DNA from: Fusarium oxysporum f. sp. lycopersici 4287
Taxonomy: Eukaryota; Ascomycota; Sordariomycetes; Hypocreales; Nectriaceae
Assembly (NCBI RefSeq): GCF_000149955.1
Contig: NC_030987.1
Location: forward strand, 3,503,138-3,567,137
Direction of reading: 5' to 3'
DNA length: 64,000 nucleotides
Part shown: positions 35,681 through 47,900 of the stretch, one piece after another
How positions within the stretch are numbered: the first letter of the stretch is position 1
Layout: every line of letters starts with the position of its first letter
Notes under the pieces: model-generated
Seen by the model: the letters and a program-made list of their open reading frames with translations, nothing else
Database searches by the model: none
Told to the model about the DNA's origin: nothing
Position numbers and translations under genes: made by a program

Positions 35681-35785
35681 TGTGCTAGTAACAAGCTGTC
35701 TTCGTGATAGAATAGTTCGTGGGGCTTGGAATCTGAAGTGATTCACTAAAGAGCCGAGACGAGAGAAGGCTCGTGAGGAAGCCAG
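35681..35785 (-). other. In-frame AUG-less N-terminal extension of the M3 peptidase
   Basis: 35 sense codons directly upstream of and in frame with the ATG at 35680. From a CTG at 35785 (context ACT-CTG-G, purine at -3 and G at +4) the reading begins LASSRAFSRLGSLVNHF and contains six Arg, one His and no acidic residue, as in a mitochondrial presequence. A GTG at 35746 is another near-cognate start. Translation is inferred, not shown. Confidence 0.5.
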
Positions 35786-36537
35786 AGTGACGGCGACGAG
35801 AAGAATGAAGAGAGAGAGTAGGAGGAGGAGGAGGGGTCTGCGGGAAGCTCGCTTATCCAGCTTGGATACAAATATGATGGACGGGCTCGGGATGTTTCTT
35901 GGGATGTTAGCCGATTGGCTTGACCATGGATGATTGAGGCAACCTACAGTTGAAAGAGGGGCTTATGCTCTGGGACTAAATCGATTGATCCGTCTCTAGG
36001 CGTCAAAGGCGTTGAGAGGGCGTTACTGTAGATGCAGCAAGATGGGGCGATACCTTAAGTGAAGGTGCAGCTAAGGTAAAGCTCCTATGGACCCGCTTCT
36101 GGGTGGAAAACGCGGGGCAATCGGATGCGGTGTCATGATCAGGGCGGCTAATGAGTTATCATGTGCTATAATTATGGCATAATTTAGGCTTGAGGCCATA
36201 ACCGAGTTTAATTGATTTATGTGAAACTGTTTATGTAAACAGAAGCGAAAGCCAATCGTAGGATTGTTTATACCAGTCGTCATAAGCTCAGGCCATGATA
36301 ACTTCACCAAATGAGACACCGTCAAAGTCAAGGCACATAGAGCTTCATTTCTAGACTCCTGTCCCCTAAGTATCTACAAAAATCCAACATGCTAGTGCGT
36401 CGCAAATGCGCAGCAATAATTCATCATTTCAGCGTTCCCATAGCCGATTTCCATCCATATCCATAATCAATCAATCAAGCAAACGCCGGTCCGTCAACGC
36501 AGATGCATAACCTAACCCGCCCATATCTATACATTGT
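35786..36537. other. M3 peptidase promoter and Cdc4 gene 3' flank
   Basis: About 750 bases. Near the peptidase leader, a GA/CT-rich tract (about 35800-35840) is present. No open frame with support. Confidence 0.5.
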
Positions 36538-37096
36538 CTAGTTGGCGAGAATGGTTCGCACGAGGTCTTTAATTGTATCGCATTAGCTGCTGCACCATTG
36601 GGTATCAGGTATTGCAGAACTTACCAGTGTAGTTGACCTGGCCTGAGCTGGTGTCAACGGCCTTGAGGAGCTCATCGACCTCCTCATCAGTCATCTTCTC
36701 GCCCAGGTTTGTCAGAATGTACTTGAGCTGGCCGACGCCGATGAAACCCGTCATATCCTTATCAAACACTTGGAAACCGCGGCAGTATTCCTCAGGCTCG
36801 CCGGGATCGCGGAAGCCGCCGGGGCGGTTCAAAACACGCTGGAATGTCTCGAAGTCGACTGTGTCGCCAAGGTCAGCTATGCGCTTTTAAATCGCATCAC
36901 GGGAAGTGTACTCACATTCGCCACCGACATTCTTCTCGAGGTCCTGGATCTCAGCGAGGGTAGGGTTCTGACCGCAGGCGCGCAGCAGATCACCGAGGCT
37001 GTCAACAGTGACACGGCCGTTTCCGCGCTTGTCGAACAGGGCGAAAGCCTCCTTGTAGTTGGTAGAAGCCTGAGAATCGAACTTGTTAGAAGACAT
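36538..37096 (-). CDS. cdc4: Cdc4-type essential myosin light chain (EF-hand)
   Basis: Three exons, 37096-36916, 36876-36625 and 36566-36538, give 153 aa. The final exon is only 29 bases (DLVRTILAN) but restores the conserved C-terminus. The sequence follows fission yeast Cdc4 almost block by block: ALFDKRGNGRV, GDLLRACGQNPTLAEI, VLNRPGGF, GFQVFDKDMTGFIGVGQL, LTNLGEKMTDEEVDELL. The EF-hands are degenerate, and most loops lack the full calcium ligand set, as in other myosin light chains. Cdc4 binds IQ motifs of type II and V myosins and is needed for the contractile ring and septum. The first junction gives a Ser where other splice choices would change only one or two residues. Confidence 0.93.
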
Positions 37097-39339
37097 GATT
37101 GCTTATGGATTGATTTCGAGGCTCGAGTGTATGTGGAAAATGCGTTCTGAAGAATGCGATTGAAAGTGTTGCTACTCGGTAGTTGTAGAAGTATGCGAGA
37201 TGCAGGTAGAAAAACCAAGGCTTGTGCCGGGCGAGCTGAAGCAAAACCAACTTCCAACTTATTCGGGCGGCCAAACTGTCGAATCAGAGGGCGGGGTGCA
37301 TTGTTTACGTGGGCGAAGAAAGGGGTGTCCGGGGCAACTGAGCTCACTCACCATTTTTGGTTTGTTTTATTAGAGGGGTTAACGTTGACGTTAGTGGGTG
37401 TGGGTGTGGGTGGCTGGTTGAGTTGGTGACACAACAAACAGTTGCTATAACGGTCGAAAGATGTCTTTGAGATGGTTCTTGAGTGCAGGAAATGGTGTTG
37501 AGAGGTTGAAAGATGAAGAAAGAGGAAAAGAGGGCCAAGATTGCATTCCGTTTGCATTTCCTCTCCACGCTCTGGCCTCCCTGGGCTCTTTTCCCATACA
37601 CTGACGGGGCAACGGGGTCATCCTATGGGCCAAAGCCAGCCAGGCCTGTAGGTCCAGAAAAAGCCTGCGCACCCCTATGCTGGTTCATCCACCAAAGCTG
37701 TCTGCCTCATTATGTCCTCTTTCTGCTAATGCCGTTTGGCGGTGAAACTATTGAAACCGGAGTAAATAATGCAAGACCCCTTTTAGATGAATCAAAGTTA
37801 TGTCAAACATTGGCCCAAGAGGTCTCTCGACATAAAAATCAACTGCCGAAGTCGCAGTTCTCAGGTTTCAATACATCTTGGCAGAAGCTCTTCCTGGTGA
37901 GGCTATCGTGACACTGGATGGAATCCATCCCTCCAAATGCAGCAGAGCCTCACAAGGACTCTTTGTATTAAAATGGTCGATTAAGGCTGCCAATACTTGG
38001 CTACACTCTCCAATGAAACAACGTTTTAGTTTCAATGTTTCACTTATGCGAGCTAAGAATGATCAAATCATCAAACCGTTCACTACGTATCGATTATTCT
38101 TGGTTATCCATTTCCCTATATACGTCGCTGCAAAGCTTCATCTCGTCTTTCTACGCCGACAACCCTCTTTAATTGATACCCCAGAACCTTATGTTCTGAG
38201 AGATACATGCCGTCATGTTTTGAGTGACCCTTCTGCGGCAATTCAATAACCAAAACTCTATGGACTATCTGTTCTGGCGACTCTAGGTCAGGATAGCCTC
38301 ACTACTCTGTGTCTACACTGAGGTCTGATTAATTTATGCATACCTTATACCTGATAGCCACTTCGGATAAGATACCCCAAGCTTTGCAAACCCTGAGATT
38401 GCTGCTACCCTTCATGTGACATTGAAATTTCCAAAACGACGTCATTGTAATCGCTTAATCTCTTTTGAATCCATCATGGGGGTTTCATTTCATCCCGCGA
38501 TCTCGGAAATTATCTCTTGGCTTGAGTCTTCCCAGCTTTGGCTAGCATCATTCAAGTCCTGGCTAATAATGAAGCTTATCGCAGATCTTGTTCGCTTGCT
38601 AACTACCGATCATGATCTGTCCCGCGTTGTATTTCATGATTCAAAGCCGTTGTTGGTTACCCTGAACACTGAGGCTGAATAAACTTGCAACTTTCCAAAA
38701 TCGCACTTCTGCTGCAACGGGAAACTCGATGAGGTCTTCAGTAGATTAGATGAGTTACTCCAATCACTGACATCGTCTTTTCCATCGTTGTACATGCTGC
38801 CTCTGAAGGATTAAATGATTCGAGTTGGCGTCTGTGTGTGAAAGAATTCTTAACTTTCGAATTGTTGAAGAGCATAGACTTAGTTTGACAACAACTTGAT
38901 GGTCACGTTAGAATTCATAAGATAAGCAAAAAAGAGATTCAATATAAAGTGGCATCGAAATCCCTCTTGATAGATGCACAGTATCATCCGACCCAGCCGA
39001 TACCTAGATGTGAGGCAGTAGACAGCTTTCCAATGGCGGTGTCAATTCAACAATCTCCTAGGAGATACATCCGTTGTACGAGGGAACTTGCCCGAATGGG
39101 GAATTGGTCCAGTGGCAATGGCGTTTCACATGGAAAGTGCCTCATGATTCGCCTATAGCCTTCGAACACTGCGATGATTTATAATGGCCGGTTGATGGGC
39201 AATCAGTTGTAAGTGTGAGTGAGATATTGCGTGTCTTAAGTAAAGCCCCGCAATGTCCTTTATCCTCGGCACAAACTCACTTACAACACCATCAAACGCT
39301 TGTTCCTTTAAGCATTGAACAACATACATTATCTTCAAA
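37097..39339. other. Intergenic region between cdc4 and the CoA-binding gene
   Basis: 2.2 kb between divergent genes. A (GGGTGT)-like repeat lies at about 37395-37415 near the cdc4 start. Several 60-130-codon open frames on the plus strand lack domains or splice partners. No other feature seen. Confidence 0.5.
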
Positions 39340-39857
39340 ATGGCAACTGAAGCTACTGTTCGTAAATTCTTTGCGTCATCTGCTTATGCCGTGGCAGGTG
39401 CCAGCTCCAACCCTGCCAAGTTCGGACATCGCGGTAAGGCTACCTGTTCATTGTATGTGATAGTATCTTGCTAATCAAGGAACTTGTAGTCTTTGCCTGG
39501 TATCTCCACCATGACTTACCAGTAACTCCCATCAACCCGGGCTCAGAGACAATCAACGCTTTGAACAAGGACCACCCTACTGTTCCTAGTGTGACCGCTC
39601 TTTCAGACCCTACGCAGACGTCTCTGTCAGTCATTACTCCACCAGCAGCGACCCTAAAGGTGCTTCAAGAGGCAAAGGAGAAGGGCATTCCGTCGGTGTG
39701 GCTGCAGCCTGGCAGTTTTGATGATGCTGTTCTCAAGTTTGCCAACGCTCCTGGGACATTTGAAGCTGTTGTTGCTGGTGATGGTGGCCGAGGTCATGAG
39801 GGCTGGTGTATCTTGGTTGATGGTGAGCGTGGACTGAAGGCTGCTGGCAAGCTGTGA
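39340..39857 (+). CDS. CoA-binding Rossmann-fold protein (YccU-like)
   Basis: Two exons, 39340-39433 and 39490-39857, give 153 aa. The 56-base intron has GTAAGG and TTGTAG ends. The family pattern is clear: an N-terminal Rossmann strand and turn (YAVAGASSNPAKFGHR), then YLHHDLPVTPINPG, VPSVTALSDP, LSVITPPAATLKVLQEAKEKG and VWLQPGSFDD. These match the CoA_binding_2 family (succinyl-CoA synthetase-like nucleotide-binding fold, bacterial YccU). Members are single-domain cytosolic proteins of unclear cellular role. Neighbours give no further hint. Confidence 0.88.
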
Positions 39858-40526
39858 TATATCAATGTACGGGGTCTCAAGTCAGAATTGACGGGTCAGG
39901 TTATATAAGATTTACTTGTGATGTTTGCTTCTTCCTATGTGATTGATGTCGGTGCCAAGAGATACATGGTTGAGCCAATTGGTAATAATAGGTACAGACT
40001 TAGGAATATCTCGGAATAGACAGTCGACTAACCCCAACAACATTGAAATATTTTCACCTGATACTCACCGTAACAAAGTTCTGTACTTCTCAGGCCTCTA
40101 TTGGTGACCTAGGGCCCTAAGTCCATGGATGTTTAGATCTCTGGGGTTGAGTTGCTGGCAGGGATCCACCAAAGTAAACAAACGCGCCAGGACCCACTCC
40201 GACACTTTGCGTTGCTTGCTTGCTTTGCTTGTCTTGGATAGATCCTCGCTCGCTACGATCACCTCTAATTCAATTCCTTCCACCACAACCATCTTTCACC
40301 GTCATTCAGTTCTATTGTGTTGACGCAGCGCGCGCCCTTGTTTTCGAGTTGAAAATATCCTCTCATGAGTGCGATTATTTATTCTATTTTCTCCTTTTCT
40401 ACGTCGTCGACCGCTTGCTAGCTACTGGACCAAGCTCTTCAATTTGTTTGCCCACAATCGAAGCATCGCGTCTTGTTTTAAATACCCTTGACTGACCGCG
40501 CTTTCACGCGCAACACTACAACAACC
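39858..40526. other. Intergenic region upstream of BIR1
   Basis: About 670 bases between a 3' end and the BIR1 start. C/T-rich near 40220-40330, typical of a fungal 5' leader. No gene seen. Confidence 0.5.
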
Positions 40527-43382
40527 ATGTCTTTTGACGACGTCACAGACCAATTCATCACATACGAGAGCCGTTTGGCCTCTTTTCAGAAGAACTCGAA
40601 AAAGCGAGGTTCTACAGCGAGCGGAAGGGGCACAAAAGCTTTGAATTGGCCGCACAAGAGCATCACACCCGCGAGCGTACGATGACCACGACATTTGCAC
40701 CATAATAATCCGCTGACAATCTTGTAGCTCGCCCGCGCTGGACTTTTCTTCAATCCTACACCAGAAAACCCCGACAATGCCACATGTTTTCTATGCCAAA
40801 AGGGTCTCGACGGCTGGGAAGCCAATGACGACCCTCTCCTCGAGCACCTGAAGCATGCTCCCGAATGTGGCTGGGCGGTTGTCGCCGCGATTGAAGCCGA
40901 GGTCGGAGATTATGCGCAACAAGATCCTGATCAGCCATATATGAAGGATGCTCGAAAGGCCACATTTGCTGGAAGGTGGCCCCATGATTCTAAGAAGGGA
41001 TGGAAGTGCAAAACCAAGCAGCTGGTCGACGCGGGATGGAAGTACACACCGACTGAAGACTCGGACGATATGGCCACGTGCACCTACTGCCAACTCGCCC
41101 TCGACGGCTGGGAGCCTGGCGACAAGCCTCTGTGAGTATCGCACCTTCGTTTCCCATATCGCGTGGACTGACTGGGTGTCTACAGAGATGAGCATTATAA
41201 CCGATCACCTGGCTGCCCGTTCTTCATTCTTCTCGAAGAGACGCAATCTACTAAGAAATCTGGCCGAAGCAAAGCTGGACGCGCATCTAAAGCCTCGCGA
41301 TTGTCTGCGCAATCAGTCGCTACAGTCGCATCTGAGGTGACCTCGATCAACGAGTCTACAGCTGCCATTGAGGACAGCGTCTTAACAACAACTTCGACTA
41401 TACAGGGTGGAAAGAAGACAAAGGCTCGCAAAGCGACTACGAAAGGACGAAAGACAAAAGCCAAGAAGGAAGCACCCGTCGAGGACGTCGAGGCATCCAT
41501 TGAAGAAGAAGAGGCACCAGTAACAAAGCCTGCTCGAGGGCAGAAGCGAGACAGCGCAGCAGTGGAAGACGCCAGTAGCATGGCCATGTCTCCACCTGGC
41601 AAGAAGCGTGCCACGCGGAAACGTGGCAGCGCTTTTGTAAATGAGTCGACATTGCAACACGATGAGTCGGTTGATGTCACCGAAGTCTCTGTTTCTAAGA
41701 AGGGCGGCAAGAAGACGACGACACGTAAGGCATCCGCTAAATCTTCTCGCACCGTGTCCTCAGGCTCTGCGACCTCGGAGGTAGTGACGACTGGTTACGA
41801 GGCAACTCCTGGAACATTCCCTGATGATGATGAGATTGAGCGACAACTCGAAGCAGACCTTGAGAGACAGCTTACTGAAGACGAGGAGATAACTGCTGAC
41901 TCTGATTCTGAAAGACGTCAGAGCAAGAAAGAGAAGGGAGAAAAGGCAGCAAAGGCTGAGCAACACGAGTATTCCCGGGACTATGCCATGCTGAATCCTG
42001 AGCCAGTGGAGCCTAATGAAGACGAAGTTGATGATGAACTTCGAGCTTTACAGGCTGAGATGGAGGTTGATGAGGAGCCAGCACCTCACCATGAGCCTCA
42101 ACGAGTGCCGGAAATGGAACCTGAGTACTTACCTGAGCCTGAACATCAGGAATTACATATCCCAAAGAAGGGACGAAAGGCTGGAACTAGAAAAGCTTCT
42201 AAGCAGAGCAAGTCTAAGAAGGCCAAGGCGGCACCTGAGCCTGTTGAGGAAGATGAAATTGAGCCTGAGAAAGCACAGCTACAGGAGCACGAAATGCCCG
42301 AGGAAGAGGTCACACAACCAGAAGCAGAGACTCAGGTTGATGAGACAACCCACAATGATAGTCTTGTTAGCACTGACACTGTTGTCAAGAAGTTTAATAC
42401 TTCTCGTTTGAGTACAGGCAGCCGAGGTCGTGGACGCCCATCCAAGGCATCCCTCGCCTCGAGGGCTTCTGCCAATGATTTGGAACTAGTTGAAGCACCA
42501 GAAGAAGCTACCCCAGAGCCTGCTGAGGAGCAACCCACCAAACGACCCCGGGGACGTCCTTCCAAAGCTTCATTGGCATCTCGTCCATCTGTTGGACCTG
42601 ATGAGAGCCAAGTGAGTGAAGCGGCTCCTAAACGTGGTCGTGGACGTCCTTCAAAGAAGTCACTGGAAGCTCGGAAATCGATGGAAGCAGCGGCGAGCCA
42701 GGAATCCACACAGCCCTTCACACAACCGGTTGAAGAGCGCATGCAAGAGGACGTCGAAGTCTACGCGTCCGAGGAACAGAAGGACGAGAGGCCACCCTCT
42801 TCCCGTGTTGTATCGTTCGAATCGGCGCAGGCATCTCCCGCACCTCAGCCTATGCCATCATCACCACCCGCAAGTGCGGCTCACCTGGCGAATCCGCCAT
42901 CTACTCCTGGGAGAATCATTTCTCCCGCACCCTCGGCTCGACAAGCAGCCATCTCACCCTCTCAATCACCCCAATCCTCTGACGCCGAGAACCAACCGCC
43001 CTCTTCCAGACTGACCACGAGTTCCAATCCCAAGAGAGTAGCACTTGCACCAGTGAACTCTACACCAACGCGCTCGTCACCATCCAGGCGCAACGTGATT
43101 GCGGGACTCCGCAGCACAGCACCATGGACAGAGTTGGATCTCGAGGCTGTCTTCGGAACACCACGTGTCAACACAGACAAGGAGAATGGCGTAGAACGAT
43201 ACCTGAAGCAGGGTCAGACTTTGACGTCACCCGAGAAGCAGATGACAGTGCAAGAGTGGATCTACTACAATGCTTCAGAGGCCGAGAAGAAGCTGAAGTA
43301 TGAGTGCGAGTCGATTGTTAACCGATTTGAGAGTGAAGGATCAAAAGCAATGCGCGTGCTTGAGGGACTGGTTGTGGAATGA
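40527..43382 (+). CDS. bir1: Bir1, BIR-domain chromosomal passenger protein
   Basis: Three exons, 40527-40676, 40728-41131 and 41186-43382, give 916 aa. Two BIR zinc folds are visible. The first has CFLC at about 70-73, then GLDGWEANDDPLLEHLKHAPEC. The second has CTYC at about 168-171, then ALDGWEPGDKPLDEHYNRSPGC; it spans the second intron, confirming the splice. The long middle is charged and disordered with Lys-rich patches and three AT-hook-like repeats (RGRPSKASLASR type, about residues 597, 638 and 667). The C-terminus (VQEWIYYNASEAEKKLKYECESI) is a predicted helix resembling the region that survivin/Bir1 uses to contact INCENP and borealin-type partners. Fungal Bir1 guides Aurora kinase to centromeres and the spindle. 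Confidence 0.93.
42421..42670 (+). repeat. Three AT-hook-like repeats in Bir1
   Basis: Coding repeats centred at about 42424, 42547 and 42630 specify RGRGRPSKASLASR, RPRGRPSKASLASR and RGRGRPSKKSLEAR. GRP cores flanked by Arg/Lys are the AT-hook minor-groove binding motif. Confidence 0.8.
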
Positions 43383-44151
43383 GACATGACTTTCTAGATA
43401 GATGAATGACGGATGGGAGGCAAAAGCTGGATACATACAGACACAGACTCTGACTATTGCTCTTTGATGTAACTTACTTAACGTGCATGACAAACAAGCT
43501 CAGGAATGACGGCGTTGGTTGGGATGAACATGATGAATTTTCTCAGATACTGGATTTTTGTTAATGAACGAAAGAAAAGGACTCTTGTTGAAGCACCCAC
43601 AAACTTAACAAACTATGTTAGTTATGCCATTTCCTATTCGATTGTTTGAATTCAGCCTCTCATGTCGTCACATTTCTAGAGATCGACGCCGTTCTTTCAG
43701 GAACCATCAGCAGATCGCTACGTCAAAGCCTCTACGAGATTGACTCTACACTACAGCCGCATCTATGAGCTTCAGCATTCCACACAGAAGCTATGCCGAA
43801 GAAACTAGGACTTCTTATTTTTTCCTTAGAGACTGATCAGGGTACATAGCCGCCACTAGACGTTCAGTGCCCCTTGCATTCCAGGCTAAAAGCCCAGAAC
43901 CCTTAAGGGTTCAACCTTTGCCTTTTCCGTCCGAGATCGCGGACATGGCGATAGGGCTTTGGGATTCTTTGGGGATGGAGGCGTTTACAAGAATTCAGAT
44001 TTGAGAGAGGGTTTGGGATATATAATAGGTGGCGGGAATGCTTTTTCTGAAGTCTAAGACAGTTTCTGAATACCTTCACTCACAAGAATTACATTCATAT
44101 CTCTTTAAGAGCAACACTGGTTGTTAGCCATATCCAAAACACATTGTCAAT
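43383..44151. other. Intergenic region downstream of BIR1
   Basis: About 770 bases with BIR1 3' UTR and, near its right end, a TATA-like element (44018-44027) 125 bases before a small ORF. Confidence 0.5.
44018..44027 (+). promoter_or_regulatory. TATA-like element
   Basis: ATATATAATA, 125 bases upstream of the small ORF at 44152, followed by a leader free of other ATG-initiated long frames. Confidence 0.35.
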
Positions 44152-44304
44152 ATGCTTGGCCTGTATTTTCCTTCCTTTTGGGTCTTCCCTCGTCGCAGGT
44201 CGACAGTTGATGCTGAAGTTGCATATCTTGAATGCCTTGAAGCTGGCAACTTTGACGAGCCTCTCAATGTCAGACGCAAGGAACTTGGACTAAGCGACTG
44301 GTAA
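44152..44304 (+). CDS. Small ORF, 50 aa, unknown function
   Basis: ATG at 44152 to TAA at 44302. The product begins MLGLYFPSFWVFPRRRS and ends RRKELGLSDW; the middle is acidic (AEVAYLECLEAGNFDEP). The start context is TCAATATGC. A TATA-like sequence sits upstream and an A-rich tract after the stop. Codon use is balanced and the C-terminal half looks amphipathic. It is too short to assign to a family, and random occurrence is possible. Confidence 0.4.
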   Translation: MLGLYFPSFWVFPRRRSTVDAEVAYLECLEAGNFDEPLNVRRKELGLSDW

Positions 44305-44976
44305 ACAAACAAGAAAAAGAGAAAAAATATAAAAAAACAGTAAGTTTCATAACCACAGATATTTACTATTTAATATTTACTAAAAATCAATAAGACATGT
44401 CTTTTCGGTGCGCCTGGTAGCGGAGCCGGATGTTGCACGATTCGAGACGACTTCACGATTATCATCATTATTTCTTTTGTCAGATTGTACTATGTATGAT
44501 ATGACAGGCGATTGTACTCTATATTTGTACTATATCACATCACGCCACACCAACTCACACAGAACAGAACAGACAACAAGATTGTAAAACTCAGCCTGCC
44601 AAAACGGCGGCGACAATATGATCAATTCTGAACCGCATGCCATGCATTTCATATGACCCCCTTACTATTAAATCTGGTCATTCATGACCACCATCTCCTT
44701 ACTAAAACAATTTCATCTCCTCGCTCATGCCCGTGGTATATATGTAAGGAGTGTCTGGTATCTCAATGCTGATTCTATATGCTTCCCACCATGCGCCAAA
44801 TGAGTGTCGTGGCAAAAGCCAAATATCCAAATGTGTAAAGTCGTCTCTTCCAAAATCCTGTATGTGCATTGAGTATCCATGAAGCGTAAACATAAACGTG
44901 TAGTCATTGTCGAATAGACATTAATGTAAGGAGTGTAGCGAAAAAATATGTTCAAAAAGTGGTTGTTGTGTGAAGA
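44305..44976. other. Region between the small ORF and the surface glycoprotein 3' end
   Basis: About 670 A/T-rich bases that should hold the 3' UTRs of both convergent genes. No gene seen. Confidence 0.5.
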
Positions 44977-47900
44977 TTAAATGAGCACCATTAGCATCGA
45001 GAAAATTGCGACGATAATGGCAAAGCCAGCTGTCAACCGTGATGCAGAAGCCTCAACGGTTGAAGGTGCGGCAGTCTCGTCTGAGGTAGACGATGAAGTG
45101 CGTGTCTCGAGGCGCGACCTGGTCTCAGTAGCCGCCCCAGAAGCGCCAGATTCTGTCTTTGTTTCTGTCTCCGATCCTGACTCTGTCTCTGTTGCGGTAG
45201 CTCCAGATTCAGATTCAGTTTCAGTAGCATCTGCCTTGTCAGAGCGTGTAGCTTTGACAGTCGTCTCAGTGGCAGCTCCAGAAACATCAGTTTCTGAGCC
45301 TGTCTCGGCAGAATCCGTCTCGATACCTTTGGTCTGGGCTGTTCTCGATCCTATTTCTGTAATGGTAGAAACTAAATCAGTCTCAGAGTCACCAAGTGAC
45401 GATGTGACAGTTACGACAACACTCTTGGCTGTGACAGACAAAGTGGTAGACTCACCAGCTTCAGAGTTTTCAGACCCGTTGGTTGATGTCTCCTCAGCTG
45501 CTGTCCCAGTCTCGGTCGCCTCGGCCTTTTGAGTTGTCTCAGCCGGAACCGAACTCTCTTCAGCAGCTTCTCCAGATGTGGTTGGCTGTGATGCACCAGA
45601 AGTCGATCCAGCTGCATCTGTGGTCGCTTGGGCCTTCTCAGAAACTTCTGTAGAGGCATCTTCTGTGGAAACAGGTTCCGCGATTTCGGTGCTCCCATCG
45701 CCAACAGTAGTCGGCTCAGCAGCATCAGAGGTAACAACAGCTTCTGTAGTAGGCTCCGGAGCGTCAGTAGTGGTGGGCTGGGGCTCCGCTTCAGCACTGG
45801 TAGACTCAGGCTCAGACTCTTCTGTTGTTACTGGAAGGGCACTGAAATCGCCAGAGGTGGCCTCGACCTGTCCTGTCGTCTCCACATCCGCAGATCCAGT
45901 AACCTGCGACTCAGGACCTGATGCAGCTGTGGTGGCAGTCGTGGTATCCTTTCCGTCACAATAATCAATGAACTGGTTGAACTCAGGCTCAACATAGTCG
46001 CGAATAGTGTTCTTGCTCTTGGAAGTGTTGTCACTGATACAGTCGCGGCACATATCGTAGCTGCCGCGGAACGAAGAACCTGCTCTGCAGAGCCTGTCCG
46101 ATTTTCCGGTTGAGAGTGCGATCTTGTAAGCACCATCACAGTCATCGTAGCAAATAGCTGGAGTGACATCTCGCCTGTCGAACATGTGGAGTCCACGTCG
46201 CTGGTTGTTGCTGGGGATGTTGTCATAAGACTCTGATACCGAAGTAGTAGCATCAGGCCAGTCACTCAAAGTTGTCTGTGAAGCCCAGTTTCCGGTGGAG
46301 AAGGTCTTCAGTTCACCACTCACAGTCTTCTCGTAGACTTGCTTCTCAAAGATATCATAAGAAAGACCGAAAGCCTCTGGGTTCAGGTTGAAGTAACCAG
46401 GAGAACGGGGATAGAAACCAGTCTTGTTCTTGCGCCACTTAGCCTTCTTGACCTTGGGAGCCTTGATACAGTATTGAGGTTCACAGAGGTAGTCCTCATC
46501 AGGTGGCTCCGCCCAGAAGTTGCACCATGCTGGCTTCGGCGGGTTGCAGACGTAGCCTGGCTCGCAACCAAATGTGAGATCAGACTTGCGGTTGAGTGGC
46601 GCAGATCGACCTGTAGGCTTGGGGCACAAGGTGATGCGTCCAGGAGTGGCCGTCACTGTGGTAGGAGGGAGCTGTACTGTTTGGCCGATGGTCAAGGTAG
46701 TAGTGTAGACAGTTGTAGGGCCTGGAACCACTGTGACAACCGTCTCACCGTCCTTAGTCAGGGTCACAGTCTCTGCAGGCAGTCTCTCTGTGACGACCGA
46801 TTCAATGGTGACAGTAGCCTGCTCTCCAGGGACAGTAACAACAGTACGCTCTCCGGGAACTGTGACGGTCCTTTCCTCACCAGACACTGTGACAACAGTT
46901 TCCTGGCCAGGTAGAGTCACAGTCCTTACCACAGTTCTATCCTCACCAGGCTGGACAATAGTTCTGGGGATAGTCACTGTCTCGTCTTCTCCAGCCTCAG
47001 TGATAGTAACCCTGCTTCCTGGAATAGTAACGACGTCGGTAATTGTCAATGCAGGTTCAGTAACGGTGGTTCCAGCCTCGGTGACAGTGCTTCCGGGCTC
47101 AGTGACAGTTTCCTCGGGGAGAGTAATAGTTGTTCCAGCCTCAGTCACGGTACTGCCAGGCTCTGTTATAGTGATTTCAGGAAGCGTTACAGTAGTGCCC
47201 GGTTCAGTCACAGTCGTTCCAGCCTCGGTAACTGTTGGTCCTGGTACCGTAACAGTACCCCCATCTTCTGTGATTGTTACTCCAGGCTCCGTGATTGTGA
47301 CGGGAGGTAGAGTCTCAACAATAGTCTCCCCTGGAAGTGTTTCGACGAAAGTTGGTCCGGGCACAGTTTCTATCACTGTTACCGGCTCTGTCTCGATATA
47401 CGTCGGTCCAGGTCGAGTCTCAACCACAGTAGTTCCCTCATGAACTGTTTCTGTGACTGTTGATGCAGCTTGAGTCTCGGTTACCGTCACCTTCTCCGTG
47501 ACCTTTTCCGTCACCTTCTCAGTCTCAGTAACGGTGACCTTTTCGGTGACCTTCTCTGTAACCTTTTCGGTGACAGTGGTGATGCCGCCAGGAGCGCTTC
47601 AAGCATGTTAGTGAAAGCTATTTGGATCATCAATAGCGACTTACCAAGATTGAGTTGTCTCAGGTGGCGCAGTCGTGGTGGGAGGTTCAGAAGCTTCAGT
47701 GGTGGTTGTCGGAGGCTTAGGGGCCTCGGTGGTAGTAGTTGGAGGCTCCCACGGCTCGGTCGTTGTTGTTGGAGGCTCAGGAGCTTCAGTAGTGGTTGTC
47801 GGAGGCTTAGGGGCCTCAGTGGTAGTAGTTGGAGGCTCAGGAGCTTCGGTCGTTGTAGTCGGAGGTACATACGGCTCGGTTGTGGTAGTAGGGGGCAATG

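Noticed and set aside
34820..35707. 295-codon plus-strand open frame
   Set aside because: Antisense to the M3 peptidase exon 1, whose sequence is clearly conserved; typical GC-biased shadow.
46733..47443. 236-codon plus-strand open frame opposite the surface glycoprotein
   Set aside because: Mirror of the TVTEPG repeats on the minus strand; the minus frame has signal peptide, Cys core and GPI tail.
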